From Clostridia bacterium (GTDB lineage: Bacteria; Bacillota; Clostridia; Lachnospirales; Lachnospiraceae): a stretch of DNA of 64,000 nt. The stretch spans positions 1 to 64,000 of the forward strand of contig CAJTEN010000021.1 of the NCBI GenBank assembly GCA_910575245.1, read 5' to 3'. Every line of letters starts with the position of its first letter. Positions within the stretch are counted from its first letter, which is position 1. The notes beneath the pieces are model-generated. The model saw only the letters and a program-made list of their open reading frames with translations. It was not told where the DNA came from and did not search any database. The position numbers were made by a program, and so were the translations under genes. Positions 1 through 7,757 of this stretch are shown one piece after another.

Positions 1-104
1 CCGCATACCCCGCTTTTGAGGGAGCAGAGCGAGCGAAAAAGTCAAGTGCTGTGAGAGGCGACGTAGGAGCCGCTCACAGTGCTTGAGTGCTTGCACCGGG
101 GTAG
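1..104. repeat. Hairpin-rich junction sequence upstream of truncated ATPase
   Basis: This stretch has no coding sense continuous with the ABC ATPase that follows; a stop codon in that frame lies at 102-104. It has nested inverted repeats: taccccg at 6-12 pairs with cggggta at 97-103, and ctgtgag at 49-55 pairs with ctcacag at 73-79. It replaces the expected N-terminal half of the ATPase, so it looks like the edge of an inserted or recombined element. The rest of the element, if any, lies outside the window. Confidence 0.45.
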
Positions 105-494
105 TTGATTGTCTATGAAAATATCGTCCTGCCCGTGGAACTGGACGGTGATACGGTAGACCGGAAATTCATGAATGAAGCGGTGCGCCTTCTGGCTCTG
201 GAAGATAAGCTGAACAGTATGCCGGGCAGCCTGTCCGGCGGACAGCAGCAGCGTGCCGCCATCGCCAGAGCCCTTGTTTCCAAGCCCGCTATCGTTTTGG
301 CTGACGAGCCCACCGGCAACCTGGACAGCCGGACCAGCAACGATGTGCTGGGGCTTTTGAAAACCACCAGCAGCAAATTCCAGCAAACTCTGGTAATGAT
401 TACCCACAACAACGAAATTGCCCAGCTTGCCGACCGCATTATCCGTATTGAGGACGGCAGGATCTTTGAACAAGGGGGTGTGGACGATGAATGA
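105..494 (+). pseudogene. ABC transporter ATP-binding protein, N-terminally truncated
   Basis: This is the C-terminal half of a MacB/BceA-type ABC ATPase. It retains the signature LSGGQQQR, the Walker B region with [12 protein letters not shown], and the H-loop TMITHNN-type segment near the end ([15 protein letters not shown]). Walker A and the Q-loop, about 100 residues in the family, are missing: homology begins abruptly at VYENIVLPVELDG right after an in-frame stop at 102-104. The intact paralogue at 30146-30808 matches it closely and shows what is lost. A TTG at 105 could only give a non-functional 129-residue product. The stop overlaps the start of the permease, as in an intact operon. 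It is probably a remnant created by the insertion or recombination seen at 1-104. Confidence 0.8.
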
Positions 495-3060
495 TATTTT
501 ATTCGGCAACAATAACGGCTCTGTCATAAAAAGGCTGTCAGGCCGTTATTTCAAGGCTGCCAGGAGCAGGAATATCATCGCGGTTATCGCAATCGTTCTT
601 ACAACGATACTCTTTACCACGATCTTCACCCTGGGATCCGGGCTGATGGACACCATACACGACCAGAATATCCGTAAAGCCGGCGGCGACGGGCAGGCTG
701 TTCTAAGCTATATCAGCGATGAAGTTTACGACAATGTGTCAGGAAGCTCCCTGATTGACCGTATTGCCTACACGAAAGCGGTTTCTTACCGGCTGAACAA
801 TCCGGGTCTTGCGCGTTGGCGGTCTGACATGTGGTATATGGATGACACTGCCCTGGAATTTGCCCGTTACATGCCCACAACGGGCCGTCGGCCCGAAGCG
901 GAAAACGAGATTATCGCGGACACAAAGACGCTGGACGCTCTGGGCGTACCGGCACGGGTCGGGGAAACCGTTTCGCTGGCCTACGCCGTCAAGGGGACAG
1001 AGTATACGACCGACTTTACCCTCTGCGGCTTTTGGGAAACGGACAGCTTGAGCAACATTGGGCGGCTGATCGTATCGAAAGCCTTTGTGGATGCGCACTC
1101 GGATATTTTGACCTATACTTATCCTGTGGATAACGATTATTCCGGTGTTGTCTCTGCTTATATTATGTTTCAGGGAAGTGGGGCCGTTGAAACACGGCTC
1201 CACCGGCTGCTTTCTGAAACAGGCTATACCTGCGATACCATGGGCGGCAGCCGGACGGACGGCAATTATGTGATTGCCCGTGTCAGCCCGGCCTATCAGA
1301 GCAGCGCCCTGCTTGATAACCCGGCTATGCTGGTTTCCGGCGTCGTCGGTATTTGGCTGATTATCATAACGGGATATTTGATTATCTACAACATCTTTCA
1401 AATTTCCGTTATTCAGGACATCCAATCCTACGGACAGCTGAAAACCCTGGGAACAACCAAAAGGCAGATTAAGCGGCTTATCAACCGGCAGGCCCTGCGG
1501 CTTTCCCTGACTGGTATTCCGGCAGGTCTGCTGGCGGGTTTCTTCATTGGCCGGATCCTGGTTCCTTTCCTGATGAACGGAACGAGTTTTACTGCGGATG
1601 CCGGTATTAAAGTGACGGTAAATCCGCTTATCTTTATCGGCTCCGCCGCTTTCACCCTTTTTACTGTCTTCGTCAGCGTACGCAAGCCTGCGAAGATCGC
1701 CGGTACGGTTTCGGCAATCGAGGCCATTCGCTATACGGAGAATGACGCGGCGGCGTTTGGAAGGAACAGGACTAAGGACAAGAAATCGACCCGCGGCGCG
1801 AAACTCCACTTTATGGCTCTGGCAAACCTGGGACGCAACCGCAAGCGTACGGTCCTGGTCATCGTTTCCATGACGCTGAGTCTGGTGCTGTTCAATACAG
1901 TGTTCACCCTGTCTGGCGGGTTTGACATTGACAAGTACATTGCGAAATTTATGGATGTGGACTTTGTAATCTCTACCGCGGGCTACTTCCGGTACCAGGT
2001 TGAAAATAATGAAATTGATCTGTCGGAGAGTTTCATCGAGGCTGTCAAACAGAACGGAAGCTTCGAGGACGGCGGCAGGCTCTATACCTCCTGGTTACTG
2101 GAAGAACCGTTTTCCACAGAACACTGCGCCTTTTTCAGCTATAACAAGGACCAGAACGGCAATCCCTTTGTAAGAATGTACGGGGCGGACGATTTTCTGC
2201 TGGACGGCATGGAGGTCATAGAGGGGGCAATCGATCCGGAAAAGCTGAAAACGGGAAAGTATATCTTATTGGGCGTGGATTGTAACGACGATGGAACTAT
2301 TATAGATAACCCCGATATCAGCGTGGGAGATACGGTGCGGATCAATCATCTGAAGCATCTGACAACGCTTTCCACTGCCATCACTGACAGCTATGATTTT
2401 ATCATTATGGCCAAAGTCCGGGTCAACGAGAACACGGCTACCACCCGCAACACAGGCGAGTCCCGGTTCTATCTCCCGACAGAAATCTTCCTGCCGCTGT
2501 GCGATAACCCTCATCTGGTCAGCTTTCCCTTTAATGTGAAAGAGGGGACAGAAGCCGAAATGGCAGAGTTTTTGCACGACTATATCGACAGTGTGGAGCC
2601 TAGTATGGATTTTGAGTCCAAGGCGACCTATACCGATTCTTTTGACAATCTTACTTCCCTGATCGTCACCATAGGCGGGGCGTTAAGCATCATTATCGGT
2701 ATCATCGGTATCGCAAATTTTGTAAATTCCGTTCTGACAAGCGTTATCACCCGCAAAAAGGAGTTTGCCATGCTGCAAAGCATCGGTATGACCGGAAAGC
2801 AGTTAAAGCGTATGCTCACCTTTGAAGGACTGTATTATGCTGTGGGAACGATCCTCACATCGGCTGTCCTTGGCGTTCTGTCTTCTGTGGTGGTCGTGAG
2901 GGGGATTTCCGGCGGAATCTGGTTCTTTACTTACCGGTTTGTCATGTGGCCTATGTTGGCGGTCTATCCGCTTCTCATCCTCCTGACCGTGGAGATACCG
3001 ACGCTTTTGTACCGGGGAATCTCCAAAGCCAGCATCATAGACAGGCTGCGCCAGAACTAG
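487..3060 (+). CDS. FtsX-like ABC transporter permease (Bce/Vra type)
   Basis: A membrane permease of about 857 residues in the MacB/FtsX superfamily, the type that pairs with ATPases for antimicrobial-peptide resistance or lipid/lipoprotein handling. An N-terminal helix near residues 25-45 is followed by a large external domain, a block of three helices near 285-410, a second external domain, and a C-terminal three-helix block with the family-typical segment SIGMTGKQLKRML. The start chosen is ATG 487, overlapping the ATPase stop by 8 bp. The partner ATPase is truncated, so the permease may be non-functional or rely on the paralogous ATPase at 30146. Its stop codon TAG at 3058-3060 lies inside a MITE-like terminal repeat. 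Its codon use looks more GC-rich than that of neighbouring genes, a hint of separate origin. Confidence 0.85.
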   Translation: MNDILFGNNNGSVIKRLSGRYFKAARSRNIIAVIAIVLTTILFTTIFTLGSGLMDTIHDQNIRKAGGDGQAVLSYISDEVYDNVSGSSLIDRIAYTKAVSYRLNNPGLARWRSDMWYMDDTALEFARYMPTTGRRPEAENEIIADTKTLDALGVPARVGETVSLAYAVKGTEYTTDFTLCGFWETDSLSNIGRLIVSKAFVDAHSDILTYTYPVDNDYSGVVSAYIMFQGSGAVETRLHRLLSETGYTCDTMGGSRTDGNYVIARVSPAYQSSALLDNPAMLVSGVVGIWLIIITGYLIIYNIFQISVIQDIQSYGQLKTLGTTKRQIKRLINRQALRLSLTGIPAGLLAGFFIGRILVPFLMNGTSFTADAGIKVTVNPLIFIGSAAFTLFTVFVSVRKPAKIAGTVSAIEAIRYTENDAAAFGRNRTKDKKSTRGAKLHFMALANLGRNRKRTVLVIVSMTLSLVLFNTVFTLSGGFDIDKYIAKFMDVDFVISTAGYFRYQVENNEIDLSESFIEAVKQNGSFEDGGRLYTSWLLEEPFSTEHCAFFSYNKDQNGNPFVRMYGADDFLLDGMEVIEGAIDPEKLKTGKYILLGVDCNDDGTIIDNPDISVGDTVRINHLKHLTTLSTAITDSYDFIIMAKVRVNENTATTRNTGESRFYLPTEIFLPLCDNPHLVSFPFNVKEGTEAEMAEFLHDYIDSVEPSMDFESKATYTDSFDNLTSLIVTIGGALSIIIGIIGIANFVNSVLTSVITRKKEFAMLQSIGMTGKQLKRMLTFEGLYYAVGTILTSAVLGVLSSVVVVRGISGGIWFFTYRFVMWPMLAVYPLLILLTVEIPTLLYRGISKASIIDRLRQN

Positions 3061-3180
3061 TATAATCCGCACTAATTAACCACACCTTTCACTTGTCTAA
3101 ATTTCCAGCATTGTCAAAGAAGGATATTATGCAAGAACAAATTAATCATCCTGCGTGGACAAATGAAAAGATACCAGGAG
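3057..3180. repeat. Decayed copy of 164-bp MITE-like element
   Basis: The left 55 bases match the ends of the elements at 19532-19695 and 22218-22381: the terminal ctagtataatcc and the internal cacttgtctaaatttcca are shared. The right half has drifted; only an atcctgcgtg-like block near 3149-3158 is still recognisable and the right terminal repeat is gone. It overlaps the permease stop codon. Confidence 0.6.
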
Positions 3181-3217
3181 AGTTTACTATTGTAGCAAGT
3201 AAAAGGCGTTTGCCCGC

Positions 3218-3343
3218 CGTTTGATTGCCAGAGGAAAGCAGACAGTTGAAGAAATAGCAGAGTATGCTGTAAAGAAAATGGCAGAGCAGGCATGTGCGGA
3301 TATTGAAATGTCGTTATCTACGGCGATTAATATTAAGCCATAA
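3218..3343 (+). pseudogene. Short gene remnant of unknown origin
   Basis: The frame reading RLIARGKQTVEEIAEYA from 3218 looks like real protein sequence and ends at TAA 3341-3343, but an in-frame stop lies a few codons upstream and no start or RBS is present. The tail resembles the C-terminal helix seen in several transposase-like nucleases and small helical proteins; the family cannot be settled. It ends inside the 96-bp duplicated segment. Confidence 0.3.
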
Positions 3344-3430
3344 TAAATGATGTAATTCTGTTGGCTCTGATTATTTGAGAAAGAAAAATCTGTAGAGAGT
3401 GGCAGTGTTTTACAATATTTGGTTAAATAA
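3335..3430. repeat. 96-bp duplicated segment, copy 1
   Basis: About 96 bases starting at aagccataataaatgatg are almost identical to 15232-15327, with only a few substitutions. Both copies directly follow decayed gene remnants. The segment does not code for a recognisable protein. Confidence 0.85.
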
Positions 3431-3452
3431 CTCAAGTTTTACACTAAAAGTA

Positions 3453-3489
3453 ACGGGAAGCCAGTAAAATCAAGGCTTCCCGTGTTTTG
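3453..3489 (+). terminator. Rho-independent terminator
   Basis: A 10-bp stem (acgggaagcc paired with ggcttcccgt) with an 11-nt loop is followed by tgttttgt. It would stop transcription coming from the permease or the remnant region before the catabolic operon. Confidence 0.75.
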
Positions 3490-3632
3490 TCTGCATGTGG
3501 TATACAGGTCTGATTTGAATGTAGAAAAAATTTTTTTAATAAATACTGATTGGACTGTAATAGGTGTGAGTTGACTGCCGGCACCTTGAAAATACCATAA
3601 ATTTTATCAACAATTTTTGGTAAAATTAACTA

Positions 3633-3661
3633 TTGATAATGCAATTAATATGTGATAGATT
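3633..3661 (+). promoter_or_regulatory. Candidate sigma-A promoter of the catabolic operon
   Basis: TTGATA (3633-3638) and TAGATT (3656-3661) are separated by 17 bp, in an AT-rich stretch 65 bp before the first gene of the operon. This is a visual match to the consensus; no transcription start is known. Confidence 0.5.
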
Positions 3662-3671
3662 TAATTTACAA

Positions 3672-3695
3672 GTTGTAATGACAACATGACAACAT
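3672..3695. promoter_or_regulatory. Possible operator with dyad and direct repeat
   Basis: The dyad gttgtaatgacaac (3672-3685) runs into a direct repeat gacaacat gacaacat (3680-3695). It lies just downstream of the candidate -10 and before the first RBS, a position suited to repression. The GntR regulator at 14068-14829 is the natural candidate ligand-responsive binder; this is inference. Confidence 0.35.
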
Positions 3696-3725
3696 GATAT
3701 ATAGTTCACAGTAAGGGAGGATACC

Positions 3726-4460
3726 ATGGGAAAGTTTCATTTGATCTATTACATCAGTATGGGAGCACCGGACATTGAGTATTCTTTAGAGAAAGCAGAG
3801 AAGTATTTGTCTATGGGAGTACGGGCGCTTCAATTTGATCTTCCGTCACGGAATCCTTACAGGGAGACACCGCTGATACAGGAGAAGATGGCATACGCTT
3901 ATAAGAAATATGGAAATTACTCCTGTTTCCTGGATGCACTGACATCTTTCAGAAAGAAACATCCTGATTTTGAAATGCAGATGGTTTCCTATGAAGATGT
4001 GGTTCTGACGGTCGGAACCTTAATGTATGTGGATTTCTGCAGGAGGAACAATATCAGTACCTGCCGCATATCCGGCGACGGAGTAATGGAACTGGCGAGG
4101 GAAGACTTTAACAGAGCAGGAATCGATACGCTGACATTCATTGATTATGATATGAAGGATAAGGATATCGACCTGGCCAGGCGGACCGGACGAAGGGTGA
4201 TGTTGAGAAATATCCGGGAAGGAATGGAGCCAAGAGCCGGGATGAGAAGCTGGAAGGAACGAATTGCTTTTCTGCGTGAAAAGGGTATTCATGCACCGAT
4301 TTATGCCACGGCAGGAATAACCTGCGGTAATGATCTGATCGAGGCAAAGGAAGCAGGTGCGGACGGAGCTTTTGTGGGAAATTGTCTGATGAAATTGTGG
4401 GACGATGAAGCGGCAATGGAGAATCTGTTGCGTGATCTTGAGACGGCGGCGAACAGCTGA
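3726..4460 (+). CDS. TrpA-like TIM-barrel protein 1
   Basis: A 244-residue protein with the layout of the tryptophan synthase alpha subunit: an early YYISMGAPD segment, the active-site loop FDLPSRNPYRE, and the C-terminal phosphate-binding pair ATAGI and FVGNCLMKL. TrpA splits indole-glycerol phosphate using a Glu and an Asp eleven residues apart. Here those positions are Gln36 and Glu47, so classic TrpA chemistry is unlikely. No trpB or other trp gene is nearby. Together with the paralogue at 4475-5206 it opens an operon encoding a transporter, kinase and dehydrogenase, which suggests a phosphorylated substrate and an aldolase-like or partner role. A strong RBS (gggagg) precedes ATG 3726. 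The family assignment is good; the function is unknown. Confidence 0.8.
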   Translation: MGKFHLIYYISMGAPDIEYSLEKAEKYLSMGVRALQFDLPSRNPYRETPLIQEKMAYAYKKYGNYSCFLDALTSFRKKHPDFEMQMVSYEDVVLTVGTLMYVDFCRRNNISTCRISGDGVMELAREDFNRAGIDTLTFIDYDMKDKDIDLARRTGRRVMLRNIREGMEPRAGMRSWKERIAFLREKGIHAPIYATAGITCGNDLIEAKEAGADGAFVGNCLMKLWDDEAAMENLLRDLETAANS

Positions 4461-4474
4461 GAATGGAGGAAAAA

Positions 4475-5206
4475 ATGAGTGTTAAAGTAATTTGCTATCT
4501 TTCTTTCGGATATCCGACGATAGAAGGAAGCGCAGAAATGGCGGAGTATTATATCAAGGGAGGATGTGATGCCATCGAAATCAGTATCCCGCCCAAAAAT
4601 CCTTATCGTGACAGTGCCTATCTTCAGGATCTTTTTCATAAGGCCATGGATCAATGTTCTGATTATGAGGAATATCTTAATGGAATTGCCCGAATGACAG
4701 ACAAACATCCTGAGACAGAGTTTTTCTTTGTGTTATACCATGAAGTGATCATGGCGATTGGAGCTGGGAAGCTTGGCAATTTCTGCAGAGAACATCATAT
4801 CACAAATATCATATCGGGGGATCTGCATGACCAGGAAGCCATAGATACACTGCATAAATGTGGGGTAAAACTGGCACGCTCCGTCAACTATAAGATGGAA
4901 GAAGCAGACATCGAAAGATGTATTCAGGCAGACGGATTTACCTATATGCAGGCGTTTCCAAGTGAAGGACAGTACATTGCACCGGGTTATGAGGAGTTGG
5001 AAACCTGCATCAGATATTTACGGACAAGGAAGGTGTCAGAACCTATATACTGCGGAGCGGGAATCAAATGTCCGGAAGATGCGGCAAGAGTGAAAGCGGC
5101 CGGAGGTGACGGATTCTTTGTGGGAAGTTCGATTATCAAGTTGTATGAAAAGCCGGATGAATTGGTAAAGCTTATACAGGAATATAAGCAGGCTGTGCAG
5201 AATTAA
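4475..5206 (+). CDS. TrpA-like TIM-barrel protein 2
   Basis: A 243-residue paralogue of the preceding gene, starting 14 bp after its stop. The ATG at 4475 is preferred over the ATG at 4463 because ggagg (4465-4469) lies five bases before it. It keeps the TrpA-like Glu35 and Asp46 at the correct eleven-residue spacing in AIEISIPPKNPYRD, and the phosphate-binding segments GAGI and FVGSSIIKLY. The conserved P-x-[RK]-N-P-Y-R motif shared with protein 1, but not with true TrpA (PFSDP), marks a separate subfamily. It is a plausible retro-aldol lyase acting on a phosphorylated compound; one paralogue with intact acid/base residues and one without may form a heteromer. The function is inference. Confidence 0.8.
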   Translation: MSVKVICYLSFGYPTIEGSAEMAEYYIKGGCDAIEISIPPKNPYRDSAYLQDLFHKAMDQCSDYEEYLNGIARMTDKHPETEFFFVLYHEVIMAIGAGKLGNFCREHHITNIISGDLHDQEAIDTLHKCGVKLARSVNYKMEEADIERCIQADGFTYMQAFPSEGQYIAPGYEELETCIRYLRTRKVSEPIYCGAGIKCPEDAARVKAAGGDGFFVGSSIIKLYEKPDELVKLIQEYKQAVQN

Positions 5207-5261
5207 AACCCGATAGTGATAAAAGTATGCGGGCTGTTATAAAAAAGAAAGGGTGAGTGAG

Positions 5262-6440
5262 ATGAAAGATTTTTGGTATTATGTTCCGACACGTATTAAT
5301 TTCGGGCCGTCATGTTTTCAGTATTTGATTGAGACTGTGCGTAGGTGGGGCTCGAAACCGCTGTTGGTATATGGCGGCGGTTCGATTAAAAAGAACGGAG
5401 CGTACGATGCGGTAGTGGAACGTCTGAAAGAGGCAGGCATTGATTATGCGGAACTTGGAGGTGTGGAGCCGAATCCCAGATATGAATCCGTTCTGGAAGG
5501 CAATGAAATATGCCGGAAAGAGAAATGCGATATCCTGCTGCCGATAGGAGGCGCCAGTGCAATAGACTGTGCCAAATCTATTGCTGCGACTGCAGGGTAT
5601 GAAGGGGAACCGTGGGATATTATCAGCAAGAAGGTACCCGTAGGAAAAGTGCTTCCCATAATTACAGTCCCTACGTTGGCGGCAGCGGGATCCGAGATGT
5701 CAACAAGTTCCGTGATCAGCCGTATGGATATTAATATGAAGGCAGGATATTCCAGTCCGGATATGCGTCCGAGGGCATCTTTTTTGAATCCGGAATTCAC
5801 ATATACTATGCCCCGCAGGCAGACCGCAGCCGGTGTAGCAGATGCAATCAGCCATGTGATGGAATCGTATTTTTCGAATGTGCCGGAAGCATATCTGCAG
5901 ACGAAATTCGGGGAGGCGCTCTTCGATACGTTGTTCCATTATGGACAAATTGCCTATGAGGAACCTGAGAATTATGAAGCCCGTTCTAATATTATGTGGG
6001 CATGCTGTTGGGCGATCAACGGCTTGACGGTAAAGGGAAATCCGGTAGGGTGGTCGATGCACAAACTGGAGCATGAACTCTCAGCTTATTATGATGTCAC
6101 GCATGGCATCGGGCTTGCCATAATTATGCCTGCATGGCTTACCTGGATGCTGACAGAAGAGAATGCATATCGTTATCTGGGTTATCTGAAGGCATCTTTT
6201 GGTATCGATTCTTCAGGAATGGACAAGATGGAAGCGGCCAGACTTGCTATAACGAAAACAAAGGAATATTTTAAGCTTCTTGATCTTCCCCTGAGCTTGC
6301 GGGAAATAGGAGTGGAAGAAAAGCTATTGCCGGTAATGGCACATGAGGCTGCAGTTATCGGGAAAGATTATTTTGATAAGGCATTCAGGGTTCTGGATGA
6401 GAAGTCGGCACTGGAAATTTACCGGCTGGCATATGAGTAA
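5262..6440 (+). CDS. Iron-containing alcohol dehydrogenase
   Basis: About 392 residues of the group III metal-dependent alcohol dehydrogenase family, close to the butanol dehydrogenase/YqhD branch, interconverting aldehydes and alcohols with NAD(P)H. Visible are the nucleotide-binding GGGS and PIGGASAIDCAKSIA segments, and the metal ligands in VADAISHVMES and in SMHKLEHELSAYYDVTHG. ATG 5262 is chosen over an in-frame GTG at 5253 because the RBS (gaaaggg) lies just before that GTG and is correctly spaced only for the ATG. Third gene of the operon, it probably reduces an aldehyde released by the upstream TIM-barrel enzymes; that link is inference. Confidence 0.88.
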   Translation: MKDFWYYVPTRINFGPSCFQYLIETVRRWGSKPLLVYGGGSIKKNGAYDAVVERLKEAGIDYAELGGVEPNPRYESVLEGNEICRKEKCDILLPIGGASAIDCAKSIAATAGYEGEPWDIISKKVPVGKVLPIITVPTLAAAGSEMSTSSVISRMDINMKAGYSSPDMRPRASFLNPEFTYTMPRRQTAAGVADAISHVMESYFSNVPEAYLQTKFGEALFDTLFHYGQIAYEEPENYEARSNIMWACCWAINGLTVKGNPVGWSMHKLEHELSAYYDVTHGIGLAIIMPAWLTWMLTEENAYRYLGYLKASFGIDSSGMDKMEAARLAITKTKEYFKLLDLPLSLREIGVEEKLLPVMAHEAAVIGKDYFDKAFRVLDEKSALEIYRLAYE

Positions 6441-6471
6441 GCTTACAAAAGACAGGAAGGAGACATAAGTT

Positions 6472-7743
6472 ATGGGTAAGAAGGGTATGGTACAAGGTTT
6501 CTTAAAAAAAGCAAGTGCTGCAACGATGGCCGCTGTCATAATATTTTCTCTTACGGCGTGCGGCAGCGGCGGGGAGAACAGCCAGCCGGCTGCCGATGAG
6601 AGCGGGGATGTAAATATAAGTGCCACGGCGGAAGAAGAAAGCAGTGAACCGGCATCTGCAACGGAAGAGAAAAGCGGTAAGATCGCGTTAATCATGCAGC
6701 AGGGAGGGCTTGGCGACCAGGGATTTAATGATACGGCCTATGCAGGTCTGACAGAGTGTGTGGATAAGTACAACATTGAATTTAATGCCGTAGAATGTAC
6801 GGACACGACACAGGGCGATACACTGATACGGGAATTGTGTGAAGGCGGATATGATATGATCATTAATCTGGAAGCAGGAATCAGCGCTAATATGTATGCT
6901 GTTTCCCAGGATTATCCGGAGATTTATTTTGTGGCAGTGGGACGCCAGCTGCAATATAATCCGGTGGAAGGATTTGAGACAACGCCTGACAATGTGCTGG
7001 AATCATACGTTACGTTAAATGAGCATTCCTTCCTTGCCGGAGTCGTGGCTGCATTTGCGGCAACGGACGGTAACACGTTGATAGACGGAGTGGCTCAGAA
7101 CGAAGGATGCAATATTGGTATTCTCTTCGGGGCAGAGTCTGTCGGATTCTACCAGTATGGGGACGGATTCAGACAGGGAGCATTGTTCTACAATCCGGAT
7201 GCCAATGTTTATATCGATTATACAGTCGGTTTTTCAGATACGGCAAATGCACAGACGATTGCAGAAAATATGATCAACAATATGGGATGTGACGTTATCT
7301 GGACGTGTTGCGGAACTGCGGGACTCGGAGGCCTGCAGGCATGTAAAATGTCCAATGCGTTTGGAATCGGTGTCGATTCCGACCAGGATGAAGTGCAGCC
7401 GGGATTCATACTTACTTCTGCAATACGCGATAACAGTGCCTTGATGGAATATTATGTCGGCAAATATGTGGAAGGAGATCTGGCTCAGAATGAACCTGCG
7501 GTCTTCAATCTTACAAACGGTGGAGTAGACATTACGGATATGAGTGTCATCGCCCAGTATGTCACGGATGAGGATAAATTAAAAGAACTGGAAGATCTGC
7601 TTACAAAATGCCGCGGGTGGATTGCCGACGGAACCATCGAAGTATTCGATGCACGAAGAGCCAGCGTGGAAAACGACGGAGAGCGTCTGGATGACTGGAT
7701 GAAAAATTCCGGTAAGTTTGTTACTCTTGGGGAACTGGAATAA
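6472..7743 (+). CDS. BMP-family substrate-binding lipoprotein
   Basis: A 423-residue extracellular binding protein of the basic membrane protein family (PnrA/BmpA/Med type), whose characterised members bind purine nucleosides and, in some spirochaetes, riboflavin. A signal peptide ends in a lipobox with LTAC, lipidated at Cys30, followed by a low-complexity acidic linker to about residue 65. The binding domain starts IALIMQQGGLGDQGFND, the family-typical first strand and Asp-rich loop. It is followed directly by an ATPase and two permeases, which together make a complete importer. A nucleoside-like ligand is the default guess from the family; the actual ligand is unknown. Confidence 0.88.
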   Translation: MGKKGMVQGFLKKASAATMAAVIIFSLTACGSGGENSQPAADESGDVNISATAEEESSEPASATEEKSGKIALIMQQGGLGDQGFNDTAYAGLTECVDKYNIEFNAVECTDTTQGDTLIRELCEGGYDMIINLEAGISANMYAVSQDYPEIYFVAVGRQLQYNPVEGFETTPDNVLESYVTLNEHSFLAGVVAAFAATDGNTLIDGVAQNEGCNIGILFGAESVGFYQYGDGFRQGALFYNPDANVYIDYTVGFSDTANAQTIAENMINNMGCDVIWTCCGTAGLGGLQACKMSNAFGIGVDSDQDEVQPGFILTSAIRDNSALMEYYVGKYVEGDLAQNEPAVFNLTNGGVDITDMSVIAQYVTDEDKLKELEDLLTKCRGWIADGTIEVFDARRASVENDGERLDDWMKNSGKFVTLGELE

Positions 7744-7757
7744 CACGGGTGAATGAT

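Larger units (their letters stand above)
3061..3725. other. 665-bp gap with decayed repeat and gene remnants
   Basis: The gap holds, in order, a decayed MITE-like element, a 41-codon gene remnant (3218-3343), one copy of a 96-bp duplicated segment (3335-3430), a rho-independent terminator (3453-3489) and the AT-rich promoter region of the catabolic operon (3500-3725). I see no intact gene. Confidence 0.7.

Noticed and set aside
739-1809. 356-codon minus-strand frame inside the first permease
   Set aside because: It is antisense to a clear FtsX-like permease, has no recognisable domain and arises from GC-rich codon use of the real gene.
3187-3435. 82-codon minus-strand frame across the 96-bp repeat
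   Set aside because: No RBS, low-complexity composition, and the opposite strand shows better protein-like remnants; the related frame at 15126-15356 exists only because the DNA is duplicated.
3726-5206. Calling the two TIM-barrel genes trpA
   Set aside because: No trpB or other trp genes are present, the PFSDP motif is replaced, and one copy lacks the catalytic Glu; they are relatives, not tryptophan synthase.
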